A stretch of DNA of 64,000 nucleotides, from positions 310,001 to 374,000 of the forward strand of contig NZ_BBWR01000002.1 of NCBI RefSeq assembly GCF_001463905.1, given 5' to 3'. The notes below the pieces were generated by a model. It saw nothing but the letters and a program-made list of their open reading frames with translations. It was not told where the DNA came from and ran no database searches. The position numbers and the translations under genes were made by a program. The stretch is from Aureimonas frigidaquae. Lineage in GTDB: Bacteria > Pseudomonadota > Alphaproteobacteria > Rhizobiales > Rhizobiaceae. This document shows, one piece after another, positions 35,700 through 44,447 of the stretch (the stretch's first letter is position 1; each line of letters opens with the position of its first letter).

Positions 35700-37357
35700 G
35701 TTCCAACGTGCAAAGCTACGACGTGGTGATCTTGGGCGCGGGCGTGAACGGGGCCGGCCTGTTCCGCGATCTGTGCGAGCAGGGCTTGTCCTGCCTGATC
35801 GTCGACAAGGGGGATTTCGGCGGCGGCACGAGCGCGGCGCCGTCGCGCCTGATCCATGGCGGCATCAAATATCTGGAAACCGGGGAGTTCGGCCTGGTCC
35901 GGCAATCCACGCTGGAGCGCAACCTGCTTCTGCGCAACGCGCCGCATTGCGTCTACCCGCTGCCGACGCTCATCCCGATCTTCTCCTGGACGCGGGGTGC
36001 CTGGGCGGCCGTGCGAACGCTGTTCGGCTCGGCGACCGCACCGCGCAGCCGGGGCGCGGCCATCGTGAAGATCGGACTGTCGCTTTATGATCTCTATGGC
36101 GCGCGCCACCGTGTGATGCCGCGTCACAGGGTCCTGTCGCGGCGCAAGGCCCTGGCGGCGATCCCCGCGTTGACCCCCGCCATCGTGGCGGCCGGCACCT
36201 ATTACGATGCCTGGATCGCACGGCCGGAGCGGCTGGTCTTCGAACTCGTCGCGGATGGCATTGCGGCCTCGCCGGGCTCGAAAGCCATGAGTTGGACCAG
36301 CATCCTCGGGCTCGAAGCGGACCGTATCGCGCTGGTGGCGGAGGATGGGCAGGAGGATACGGTGTCCGCCCGGATCATCGTCAATGCGGCCGGCCCCTGG
36401 ATCGATCACGTCAACGCTGCGCTCGGCACGCCGAGCCGTCTGATCGGCGGCACCAAGGGGTCGCACATCCTCATGGACCATCCTGAGCTTGTGAAGATGC
36501 TCAGCGGCCGGATGATCTATTTCGAGGCCGATGACGGGCGCATATGCCTCGTCTACGACTATCTCGGCCGCGCGCTTGTCGGATCGACGGACATCAAGGC
36601 CGACAATCCCGACAGCGTGACCTGCGAGGATGCGGAGATTGACTACCTCCTGGCAAGCCTGAAAGGGCTCTTGCCGGGCCTCTCCTTCGACCGCTCGCAG
36701 ATCGTCTACGCCTATAGCGGCATCCGCCCCCTGCCCGCCTCCGACGCGGCCAATGTTGGGCTGATCAGCCGCGATCATTCCGCGCCCGTGCTGGAGCCTG
36801 CGGGCGGGCGGACCGTCCCGATCATATCTCTGGTGGGCGGCAAGTGGACCACCTTCCGGGGCTTTGCCGCGGAGGTGGCCGACACGATCCTCGAGCGGCT
36901 CGGCCAGACGCGGCGCCGATCGACCGAGACGCTGCCTATCGGAGGTGGGCGGGACTATCCCGCCAACGGAGCCGCACGCCGGGCATGGTGCGCGGACTGT
37001 TCGCGGGAAACGGGGCTGGCGCCGGACCGGATCGCCACGCTCCTGGCGCGCTATGGATCGACGGCACGGGATATCGCGCGTCATGAGGCGCAGTTCGGCA
37101 GTGAAAGACTGGCCAATGCGCACGATTATGGGCTGGCCGAGATCGACTACATTCTTGCGAAGGAACAGGTGAAACACCTGTCCGACATCGTTCTGCGCCG
37201 CACGACGCTGGCCGTGACGGGCGCCCTCACCATGCGGGATATGCAAGCCATCGCACAGCGCGCCGCGCAGGTGCTGGGGTGGAGCGACGACCGGCTTGAC
37301 GAGGAGGTCACGCAGACCGCCGCATGGTTGCGGGAAAGCGGACGCCTGCGTCTGTAA
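35696..37357 (+). CDS. GlpD/EryB-like FAD-dependent polyol-phosphate dehydrogenase
   Basis: The 553-residue flavoprotein of the glycerol-3-phosphate dehydrogenase family has the FAD loop VVILGAGVNGAGLFRDLCEQ. It also has GGGTSAAPSRLIHGGIKYLE, IIVNAAGPWIDHV, LVGSTDIKAD, YSGIRPLP and GGKWTTFRGFAAEV, plus a helical C-terminal domain. It is about 50 residues longer than the EryB copy here, mainly through an insertion after the second block (IFSWTRGAWAAVRTLFGSAT). That insertion may be a membrane-contact element. It is coupled to the upstream DeoR gene by ATGA. It would oxidise the phosphorylated product of the adjacent kinase; glycerol 3-phosphate is an alternative substrate. Confidence 0.88.
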   Translation: MSSNVQSYDVVILGAGVNGAGLFRDLCEQGLSCLIVDKGDFGGGTSAAPSRLIHGGIKYLETGEFGLVRQSTLERNLLLRNAPHCVYPLPTLIPIFSWTRGAWAAVRTLFGSATAPRSRGAAIVKIGLSLYDLYGARHRVMPRHRVLSRRKALAAIPALTPAIVAAGTYYDAWIARPERLVFELVADGIAASPGSKAMSWTSILGLEADRIALVAEDGQEDTVSARIIVNAAGPWIDHVNAALGTPSRLIGGTKGSHILMDHPELVKMLSGRMIYFEADDGRICLVYDYLGRALVGSTDIKADNPDSVTCEDAEIDYLLASLKGLLPGLSFDRSQIVYAYSGIRPLPASDAANVGLISRDHSAPVLEPAGGRTVPIISLVGGKWTTFRGFAAEVADTILERLGQTRRRSTETLPIGGGRDYPANGAARRAWCADCSRETGLAPDRIATLLARYGSTARDIARHEAQFGSERLANAHDYGLAEIDYILAKEQVKHLSDIVLRRTTLAVTGALTMRDMQAIAQRAAQVLGWSDDRLDEEVTQTAAWLRESGRLRL

Positions 37358-37369
37358 GCAACGCCTTCC

Positions 37370-37389
37370 AGCCGGGCACAGACCCGGCT
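37370..37389. terminator. Hairpin after the dehydrogenase gene
   Basis: AGCCGGG (37370-37376) pairs with CCCGGCT (37383-37389) around a 6-base loop, 12 bases after the stop codon. Only a weak T-rich tail follows. It probably separates the cassette from the adhesin gene. Confidence 0.45.
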
Positions 37390-37442
37390 TACATCTATCG
37401 TAAGTCTTATATCATGCGAAGGAATCCAACAGGAGACCTCGT

Positions 37443-40400
37443 ATGGCCAAGCTCGATTCCGGAACCGCAGCGCCGAAGTTCGTCATCGTTTCTGATGGTC
37501 ATCGGGTGGATGCTGCACAGGGCATGTCGACACGCGTCCGCGTCAAGGCAGGCGGCCGTTACAAGCTGCTGCAGACCGTCGAAGGATCGGGCGATCTCAA
37601 GCCTGTCGAGGACGTCGTCGCCGTTGCCTCCGGCAAGAATGACGGCGGCGATCTGATCCTGCTCCTCGACGGCAAGACCCAGATCGTGCTCGACGATTTC
37701 CTGACGCTTTGCAAGAATTCCAAGTGCTCGATCGAGCTGCCGGGAAAGGATGGCCACTCAGCGGTGCTGGACGGCAGTTCCGTGCCGCTGTCCAAAGCAT
37801 CGGACGGCTCTGCGATCTACCACATCGCTGGTTCGGCAAGCAGCGTGACGGGGCTGACCCATGCCTTCGGCGATACGTTCATGGTGCTGAACGATCACGA
37901 CACCGCCGGCACGTCCCTCCTGCACGATAACCGCATTCCCATCGTGCTCGGCGCGCTGGCAGCCGGCGGCGGCGTCGCACTGGCCGCAGGCGGCGGCTCC
38001 GGCTCGTCCCATTCGGTCACGCCCGATCCGGTCGATCCGGTCACGAGCACCGTATCCTTCCGCGTCGTGGCCGGCCCGGTCGCCGGACCGGTTCACTACC
38101 GGATCATCGGTGCGAAAGGGCTGGTGGCGGAGGGTGATACGGACGCTGACGGCAACGCGCGCGTGGTTCTGACAGGGGATCATTCCGGCCCCCTGATGAT
38201 CGTGGCCAGCAACATCACACACACAGACGAAACGACGGGCCAGGCGACGCAGCTTTCCACTCCGCTCCGCAGCGTCTTCGTGATGGGCACCGCTGACAAG
38301 AGCGTCGTCGTATCGCCAGTGACGGAACTCGTCGCCCAGAAGCTCGGCATCGCTGGCGAGGGTCTTGCCGTCACGGCTGACCAGGTGACCTCGGTGACTG
38401 CTGCGGTCGCCTCCGCACTCGGCCTCGATGCGTCGGCCGGCGCGGTCACCGTCCTCGACGCTGCCTACAATGAAGCCGACGGGGTCAGCGCTGCCGAACT
38501 CTATGGCCAGCTCCTCGCCCGCCTGTCCGGGCTCGATCAAAGAACCGGCAGCGTGGCGGACACACTGGCGTTGCTGGCATCCGAGATCAGCGTCAGCGGC
38601 TCGACGGGAAGCCTGTCCGGCACCGGCGTCGCACTGCTCGACCAGGGAGCGGCGATCTTCGAGTCCGGCGTCAATAAAGAAGCGGCAACGATCATCAAGC
38701 CGGACGTGGCACTGGACGTTCCGGCCGCGAAGCTGACGGTCACCTTTCCGTCCAATAATCAGAACTCGCTGGAAGACTTCATCGCAACCCAGGCGCCGAT
38801 CAACCGGCTGGTTGCGGACTTCATGGACGAAAATGTGGTGGCGCGCGTCAAGCTTCCGACGAACGCTGTCGCCGGCGACAGTCTGCGTGTCGTCATCAAC
38901 GGGCACGAGACAAAGGTTCTGCAACTGACGCAGAAGCAGGTCGTGGCGGGGCGGGTCAATGTGGATATCAGCTTCGCCGATGTCCTCGACATCGGTGAGG
39001 GCATCGCCACCATCGACATCACGCTGAGCAATGGCGGGCCTGTCTCAGCCAAGTATTCGGCCAGCCTGGCGATCGACGTGACGGCCCCTGCCGCGCCAAC
39101 GGCGGCGCTTCACCAGGATACGGGCGGTCTCGACACGGACTTCATCACCGGCAACGGTCGTGTCGATGTGAGTGGCCTTGAGAATGGCGGCCGCTGGGAA
39201 TACTCGCTCGATGGCGGTGGAAGCTGGACGGCGGGTTCCGGCTCGTTTTTCGAACTTGCGCCGGGCAATCACCCCCAAGGTTCGGTTCGCGTGCGCCAGT
39301 ACGACGCGGTAGACAACGCGAGCGAGCCTTTCGTAATGCCGGCGGTGCAGGTTCTTGCGCCACCCACGCTGGCCATCAGCGTCGACAGATCCACACTTCT
39401 CGCGGGTCAGACGGCTCAGGTCACCTTTACCTTCAGTAGCGCTCCGTCCAACTTCGCGTTGACGGATGTCGAAGTTGCCAACGGCACGCTGAGCGACCTT
39501 GTGGCGACAGGGTCCCCTACCGTCTTTACCGCCACGCTTACGCCGGCGGCGAATGTACAGGATGGCACCATCACCATAGCCGTCGCACAAGGCGCTTATG
39601 ACGATCTGGCTGGCAATAGTGGCGCGGCCGCCAATCTGGCTGCACCGATCGTAGTCGATACGTCTGCGCCGTCTATCGTGTCCATTGCTTCCACCGCGTC
39701 AAGCGGCGGGATTGCCGGGCATTACAATGCGGGAGACACGATAGACTTCACCGTCACCTTCGACCAGGCCGTATCCTTCGCCGCAGATGGTCCGGAACCG
39801 GGCCTTCCACTCAATGTTTCTGGTGCTTTACGCGCAGCCTCCTATGTCGGGGGCAATGGGACCAGTGAACTCGTGTTCCGTTACACGGTGCAGGCAGGCG
39901 ACCATGCCGAGGACGGACTGACCATCCCCGAGAATGCCCTTTCCACTCATGCCCCCCTCTTCAGGGACGCGTCGGGCAACGCCGCGTCACTGGACAGCCC
40001 CGCACAGGAATACATCGCGAGCCTGATCATCGACAACAGCGAACCGGAGCTCGAACTTACCAAGCCTGCGGATCAGGCGGCGCTGCGCAGCGACACGATC
40101 GTCCTGACCTTCGATGGTCCGGTCAGTGCGGGAACGGGTGCGATCCATATCAGCGACGGTGCGGGTGAGGTCCGAGACATCCCGATCAATGACAGTCAGG
40201 TCGTCATTTCCGGCAGCAAGGTCACCATCACGCTGTCAACGCCTCTGACCAATGGCGTCAGCTACCAGCTGACCATGCCGGCGGGCGTGCTGACGGACGT
40301 GGCCGGCAACAGTTTTCAGGGCATCGCTGCGGGAGGCTATGCCTTTACCCGCGAAGCGCCCATCGACCTGAATCTTAGCCAGGTTTATTCGGACAATCTC

Positions 40401-42425
40401 GGCTTCCGGATCGTCCCGGAAGGTCCGGAAGAAGTCCTGGGCTCGAAAGTTACCTATGCGGGGGATATCAACGGTGACGGCATAGACGACATATTCGTCG
40501 CTGCAGCAAACAACGATACCGGCTTCCTGAACGCCGGGCGTGGCTATGTCATTTTCGGCAAGGTCGGCGGGCTCGGCAGCGAGGTGCAACTCTCCAATAT
40601 CGCCGCCGGCAGCGGTGGCTTCGCGATTACCGGAGAAGGTGCCATCAACCGACCTGGTGCCTATGCAGCGGCGCCGGCCGGCGACGTGAACGGCGACGGA
40701 TATGACGATCTTGTTCTCGGTGGCGCGACCAACACACCCTATACCGGCGGCGGCCGCGCCTATGTCGTATTCGGAAAATCCGATGGAGCCGAAGTCAAGA
40801 TTTCGAGCGTGAGCTCCGGCAATGGTGGCTTTGCCATCATAAGCGAGATGACCATGGCCGGCGCTGGCTACTCCGTTGGCGGTCTGGGTGACGTGAACGG
40901 CGACGGGCTGTCCGATGTTCTGATCTCCTCCTACATGACCGATAATAAGGCCGGTCGTGTGCATGTCGTCTACGGCAAGAGGGATGGGACGGCCGTCAAC
41001 CTTTCGGACGTCACGGGCAGGAATGGTGGTTTTGCCATCATCTCAGAGGGAAATTCGAGCCTGGCGGGGTATGCGGTTGCGTCGGCTGGCGACGTCAACG
41101 GAGACAACATTGCCGATATGTTGATTTCGGCGACCGACGCCATAGGCGACAGCGGCACACGGAGCGGCGTGACCTACGTCGTGTTCGGAACAAGGCAGCC
41201 TACCGCAAACATCCAGCTTTCCGCCATTGCCGCGGGACAAGGCGGCTTCGTCATCCAATCCGGCGCCAGCAACACGGAAGCAGGTTACTCGGTCTCCACG
41301 GCGGGCGATGTAAACGGCGACGGTTATGCCGATATCCTCTTGGGCGACTTGGGATACGACGTCATCGGTCGCGCCTATGTCATCTTCGGCAAGAGCGATA
41401 CCTCGGCGGTCCACCTGTCCTCGGTTTCGGCCGGCACGGGTGGGTTCGCGATCGCCGGGCACTGCAACTACGATGGCGTCGGCATCTCCGTATCCTACGC
41501 CGGCGACATGAATGGCGACGGCTTGAGCGATATCGTGGTCGGCGCTCGCCAAAGTGGTGATAATGGGCGGATGGTCGTTGTCTTCGGAAAGCACGATACA
41601 TCCATCGTCGATATCAACACGGTGAAGGATGGCATCGGCGGCTTCGCTTTTCTTGGTGAAAGCGTGAGTTCCACGGCCGGCGCAATGGTGTCCTACGCCG
41701 GCGATTTGAACGGCGACGGTTTGTCTGACGTGATCGTGGCAGCCCCGTACATGGAGATTGACGGCGACATAAACACCGGGCGGGCCTATGTCGTCTTCGG
41801 AACGACGAGCGCTGATGTCTATACGACCGCGGTCGACAAGATGGGTGGCAACGGAGCGGACACCCTGTCCGATGATGGTGTTGCTAAAACACTGGTCGGC
41901 GGCGCTGGCAATGACGAGTTGAGCCTCAGCGCGAAGGGAAGCGTGGCGTATGCGGGCGCCGGCGACGACGTGATCATCGTTACACGTCAGGTGCTCGACG
42001 GCCTCATGGACCCGCAGACCAACCTCGATACAGTCTCGCGTATCGATGGTGGCGGGGGGATCGATACGCTCAAGATCGACGGAACGGGGTTGAACCGTGT
42101 GATCGACCTGAGCGAGATACTGCGTGGCGGCATCCTGAACGAAGGACGGCTCGCAAATATCGAAGTCATCGATATGACCGATGGAGGAACGAACACCCTC
42201 AGGCTGGCAGAGGCGGACGTTCTGTCTCTATCGTCCTTCAACGTCTTTGAGACTAACGGGAAGGCGCAGTTGCGTATTCTCGGCACTGCTGACACCACAC
42301 TGGACCTGACACACACAGTGGCAACCGCCACCGTTACGGATATCGGCAACGGGTGGAACGCCGTCGATTTCACGAATATCCGACTTTACGTCCAGCAGGC
42401 CGTCCATATCGAGTTGCCCGTCTGA
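37443..42425 (+). CDS. Large FG-GAP/Ig-like surface protein (adhesin-like)
   Basis: The 1660-residue protein has an N-terminal domain of ~150 residues. A Gly/Ala hydrophobic stretch (~165-190) resembles the N-terminal module of BapA/LapA-type adhesins. Bacterial Ig-like segments follow (~590-980; for example VVDTSAPSIVSIAS and LTNGVSYQLTMPAGVLTDVAGN). Seven FG-GAP repeats come next (~1000-1460), each with a calcium-type DxNGDxxxD loop such as YAGDINGDGIDD and ending VxFGK. This is the number needed for one seven-bladed integrin-type propeller. The end has RTX-like GGAGNDELS (~1487) and a glycine-aspartate-rich tail typical of type I secretion. No secretion genes are adjacent. AGGAGA precedes the ATG. 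Confidence 0.85.
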   Translation: MAKLDSGTAAPKFVIVSDGHRVDAAQGMSTRVRVKAGGRYKLLQTVEGSGDLKPVEDVVAVASGKNDGGDLILLLDGKTQIVLDDFLTLCKNSKCSIELPGKDGHSAVLDGSSVPLSKASDGSAIYHIAGSASSVTGLTHAFGDTFMVLNDHDTAGTSLLHDNRIPIVLGALAAGGGVALAAGGGSGSSHSVTPDPVDPVTSTVSFRVVAGPVAGPVHYRIIGAKGLVAEGDTDADGNARVVLTGDHSGPLMIVASNITHTDETTGQATQLSTPLRSVFVMGTADKSVVVSPVTELVAQKLGIAGEGLAVTADQVTSVTAAVASALGLDASAGAVTVLDAAYNEADGVSAAELYGQLLARLSGLDQRTGSVADTLALLASEISVSGSTGSLSGTGVALLDQGAAIFESGVNKEAATIIKPDVALDVPAAKLTVTFPSNNQNSLEDFIATQAPINRLVADFMDENVVARVKLPTNAVAGDSLRVVINGHETKVLQLTQKQVVAGRVNVDISFADVLDIGEGIATIDITLSNGGPVSAKYSASLAIDVTAPAAPTAALHQDTGGLDTDFITGNGRVDVSGLENGGRWEYSLDGGGSWTAGSGSFFELAPGNHPQGSVRVRQYDAVDNASEPFVMPAVQVLAPPTLAISVDRSTLLAGQTAQVTFTFSSAPSNFALTDVEVANGTLSDLVATGSPTVFTATLTPAANVQDGTITIAVAQGAYDDLAGNSGAAANLAAPIVVDTSAPSIVSIASTASSGGIAGHYNAGDTIDFTVTFDQAVSFAADGPEPGLPLNVSGALRAASYVGGNGTSELVFRYTVQAGDHAEDGLTIPENALSTHAPLFRDASGNAASLDSPAQEYIASLIIDNSEPELELTKPADQAALRSDTIVLTFDGPVSAGTGAIHISDGAGEVRDIPINDSQVVISGSKVTITLSTPLTNGVSYQLTMPAGVLTDVAGNSFQGIAAGGYAFTREAPIDLNLSQVYSDNLGFRIVPEGPEEVLGSKVTYAGDINGDGIDDIFVAAANNDTGFLNAGRGYVIFGKVGGLGSEVQLSNIAAGSGGFAITGEGAINRPGAYAAAPAGDVNGDGYDDLVLGGATNTPYTGGGRAYVVFGKSDGAEVKISSVSSGNGGFAIISEMTMAGAGYSVGGLGDVNGDGLSDVLISSYMTDNKAGRVHVVYGKRDGTAVNLSDVTGRNGGFAIISEGNSSLAGYAVASAGDVNGDNIADMLISATDAIGDSGTRSGVTYVVFGTRQPTANIQLSAIAAGQGGFVIQSGASNTEAGYSVSTAGDVNGDGYADILLGDLGYDVIGRAYVIFGKSDTSAVHLSSVSAGTGGFAIAGHCNYDGVGISVSYAGDMNGDGLSDIVVGARQSGDNGRMVVVFGKHDTSIVDINTVKDGIGGFAFLGESVSSTAGAMVSYAGDLNGDGLSDVIVAAPYMEIDGDINTGRAYVVFGTTSADVYTTAVDKMGGNGADTLSDDGVAKTLVGGAGNDELSLSAKGSVAYAGAGDDVIIVTRQVLDGLMDPQTNLDTVSRIDGGGGIDTLKIDGTGLNRVIDLSEILRGGILNEGRLANIEVIDMTDGGTNTLRLAEADVLSLSSFNVFETNGKAQLRILGTADTTLDLTHTVATATVTDIGNGWNAVDFTNIRLYVQQAVHIELPV

Positions 42426-42447
42426 TACGGGCGCTCGATCGCCGCTT

Positions 42448-42471
42448 CGGCCGGGCCGGCTGGCCCGGCCG
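42448..42471. terminator. Convergent hairpin between adhesin and ribH2
   Basis: Perfect 10-bp arms CGGCCGGGCC (42448-42457) / GGCCCGGCCG (42462-42471) with loop GGCT, located between two convergent gene ends. There is no U-tract, so a bidirectional stem-type terminator is only probable. Confidence 0.5.
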
Positions 42472-42490
42472 CTCACGGCGTGCAGGCCGA

Positions 42491-42928
42491 TCACATGTCG
42501 AGCGCGGCGATATCCAGAACGGCCCTCGCCGCCTCCTGCCCCTTCTTCACGAAATGGGCGGAGAAAAAGTCCCGATGTTCCGGCGTCGGCTGGAAGTGAT
42601 GCGGTGTCAGCGATACGGAAAATGTGGGCACGCCCGTCGCCAATTGCGCCTGCATGAGCCCGTCGACCACGGCGGCCGCGACGAAATCATGCCGGTAGAT
42701 GCCGCCATCGACGACGAGCGCCGCCGCGACGATCGCGTCGAAGCGCCCCGTGCGTCCGAGCTTTTGTGCCAGTAGCGGCATTTCGAATGCGCCGGGCACG
42801 TCGTAGACCTGGATTTCGGCCCCGGGCGCCGATGCGTCCATGGCCTGGCGGAAGCCGTCCAGGGCCTTGTCGACAATATCCGCGTGCCAGCGCGCCTTGA
42901 TGAATGCGATTTTGAGTGGTCGTGTCAT
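42491..42928 (-). CDS. ribH2: 6,7-dimethyl-8-ribityllumazine synthase 2 (RibH2 type)
   Basis: The 145-residue lumazine synthase catalyses the penultimate step of riboflavin synthesis. LKIAFIKARWHADIVDKALD, VPGAFEMPLLAQKL, GGIYRHDFVAAAVVDGLMQ with the catalytic His, and LTPHHFQPTPEHRDFFSAHF match the Brucella RibH2 subtype. That subtype is decameric and differs from the housekeeping RibH1. The ATG at 42928 is preceded by GGAAG. An FMN riboswitch lies about 80 bases upstream on the same strand, so expression should fall when FMN is plentiful. It stands alone, downstream of the eryR-tpi-rpiB operon. Confidence 0.94.
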   Translation of the reverse strand: MTRPLKIAFIKARWHADIVDKALDGFRQAMDASAPGAEIQVYDVPGAFEMPLLAQKLGRTGRFDAIVAAALVVDGGIYRHDFVAAAVVDGLMQAQLATGVPTFSVSLTPHHFQPTPEHRDFFSAHFVKKGQEAARAVLDIAALDM

Positions 42929-43010
42929 TGCGGCTTCCATCAGTTGCTGAAGGGAAATCGGGCCGCAAACAGGATTTGGGCATGCGCAAGCGCACGCCGT
43001 CTGCCCGTTC

Positions 43011-43130
43011 TCTCTCATCCGGACTATACCGTCGGCGCCGGAGTTTCACCGGACTCTGCTGACCCTGCCATGGGCAGGCGCTCGCGGGCTGTGACCGCCG
43101 GTGGGGAATTGCACCCCGCCCCGAGAACCG
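43011..43130 (-). promoter_or_regulatory. FMN riboswitch (RFN element)
   Basis: Read on the minus strand, the element has the conserved blocks GGGGCGGGGTGCAATTCCCC, ACCGGCGGT, AGCCCGCGAGC, GTCCGGTGAAACTCCGGCGCC and TAGTCCGGATGAGAGAGA, in RFN order. It controls ribH2. A following hairpin (42980-42999, GGCGTGCGC/GCGCATGCC on the minus strand) has no U-run, so translational rather than transcriptional control is more likely. Confidence 0.95.
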
Positions 43131-43133
43131 ACA

Positions 43134-43193
43134 CACCCGGCACGAATCGCCGGGTGCATCACTCATGATTATGCCCGGACGATCCGCCCGGGC
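43134..43193 (-). terminator. Two hairpins between rpiB and the FMN riboswitch
   Basis: GCCCGG (43173-43178) pairs with CCGGGC (43188-43193), and CACCCGGC (43134-43141) pairs with GCCGGGTG (43149-43156). The pair separates the eryR-tpi-rpiB operon from the riboswitch transcript. No long U-run follows either stem. Confidence 0.5.
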
Positions 43194-43200
43194 AAAGTCG

Positions 43201-43662
43201 TCATGCGGAATGATACTTCCGGTCGAGCGCGTCGATAGCGTCGACATTGTCGGCCGACTTTCCATTCGGGTCGAAGCTGACGGAAAGGTAGGCGTCAGCG
43301 ATGGACTTCGCCAGTTCCGCACCGATCACCCGCGCACCCATGGTGATGATCTGCGCATTGTTCGACAGGGCTGCCCGCTCGGCCGAATAGGTGTCGTGCG
43401 TCTGAGCCGCGCGGATACCCGGAACCTTGTTGGCCGACAGCGCCACGCCGATGCCGGTGCCGCAGCACAGGATGGCGCGGTCATAGGTGCCGTCGAGCAC
43501 GCCGCTCGCGACGCGTTCGGACAGGTTGGCGTAGAGTTCGGACGAACCGGCGGGCGGCGTGCTCACATCCGACACTTCCAGCCCGGCCTTGCCGGACAGG
43601 TGTTCGGCAAGGGCCTTGGCCAGCGGCGCCCCGGCACTGTCACCGGCGATTGCGATCTTCAT
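43201..43662 (-). CDS. eryI: RpiB-type isomerase, probable D-erythrose-4-phosphate isomerase (EryI)
   Basis: The 153-residue sugar-phosphate isomerase of the RpiB/LacA family begins [20 protein letters not shown]. It contains the active-site block [20 protein letters not shown] and [20 protein letters not shown]. In Brucella and rhizobia the RpiB encoded with TpiA2 converts the tetrose intermediate to D-erythrose 4-phosphate (renamed EryI). It is the last gene of the eryR-tpiA2-rpiB operon, 17 bases after tpiA2. Classic ribose-5-phosphate isomerase activity is the alternative. Confidence 0.9.
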   Translation of the reverse strand: MKIAIAGDSAGAPLAKALAEHLSGKAGLEVSDVSTPPAGSSELYANLSERVASGVLDGTYDRAILCCGTGIGVALSANKVPGIRAAQTHDTYSAERAALSNNAQIITMGARVIGAELAKSIADAYLSVSFDPNGKSADNVDAIDALDRKYHSA

Positions 43663-43679
43663 GTCTGTCTTCCTTCTTG

Positions 43680-44444
43680 TCAGAGCGATGCGGCGCAACG
43701 GTCGAGTATGTCGAGATAGCCTTCGACATCCCAGGCCGAGCGCCCGATGAACAGGCCGTCGATATGTGGGCAAGCGATCAGTTCGACGCAATTGCCCGGA
43801 TTGACACTCCCGCCATAGAGGCAGGGAATGCGATGGCCCGTGACGGAGCGGGCGATCTCGATGATGCGGGCCTGGCGGTCATCGGCATAGTCGGCCGTGG
43901 CCGGCTTGCCATGTTCGCCGATGGCCCAGACCGGCTCGTAGGCGATCAGGATGGGACGCGCGGCCTGATCTGCGCCGAGCTTGCCGAGCGCTCCTTCGAC
44001 CTGCCGGGCCAGGACGGCATCGGCTTGTCCAGCCTCTTTCTCCTCCTCCGTCTCACCGACGCAGATGAGCGGGATGAGCCCATGCGCCACGGCAGCGGCC
44101 ACCTTCAGGCCAACGGTTTCGTCGGTCTCTCCGAAGTAAGCGCGGCGCTCTGAATGGCCGAGCTCCACGATGTCGAGCTTGCAATCGACCAGCATCGGCG
44201 CGGACACTTCACCCGTCCAGGCGCCAGCCTCCGCCCAATGCATGTTCTGCGCGCCGACCTTCACGTCGCTGTTTGACAAAAGGGCCTTCACCTCCCGCAC
44301 CAGCGTGAAAGGCGGGACGATGAACCGCTGGATGCGCGGGTCCGCGGGCGCTTGCGCCAGCCGTTCGGCATAGGCGCGCCCTTCCGCCAGCGTCTTGTTC
44401 ATTTTCCAACTCGTACCGATCCAGAGCCGGTTCGTCTGCGACAT
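43680..44444 (-). CDS. eryH: Triose-phosphate isomerase homologue TpiA2 (EryH)
   Basis: The 254-residue TIM barrel has all catalytic residues of the triose-phosphate isomerase family: Lys in GTSWKMNKT, His in [13 protein letters not shown] and Glu in [12 protein letters not shown], plus the phosphate loop YGGSVNPGN. In Brucella the second TIM, encoded with rpiB, is the D-3-tetrulose-4-phosphate isomerase EryH. It starts 3 bases after the eryR stop. The EryH role follows from context; a true TpiA role cannot be excluded from sequence. Confidence 0.88.
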   Translation of the reverse strand: MSQTNRLWIGTSWKMNKTLAEGRAYAERLAQAPADPRIQRFIVPPFTLVREVKALLSNSDVKVGAQNMHWAEAGAWTGEVSAPMLVDCKLDIVELGHSERRAYFGETDETVGLKVAAAVAHGLIPLICVGETEEEKEAGQADAVLARQVEGALGKLGADQAARPILIAYEPVWAIGEHGKPATADYADDRQARIIEIARSVTGHRIPCLYGGSVNPGNCVELIACPHIDGLFIGRSAWDVEGYLDILDRCAASL

Positions 44445-44447
44445 GAT

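Noticed and set aside
40430-41820. Tandem DNA repeat
   Set aside because: The periodicity is the seven FG-GAP protein repeats; the DNA units are too divergent to be a separate repeat element.
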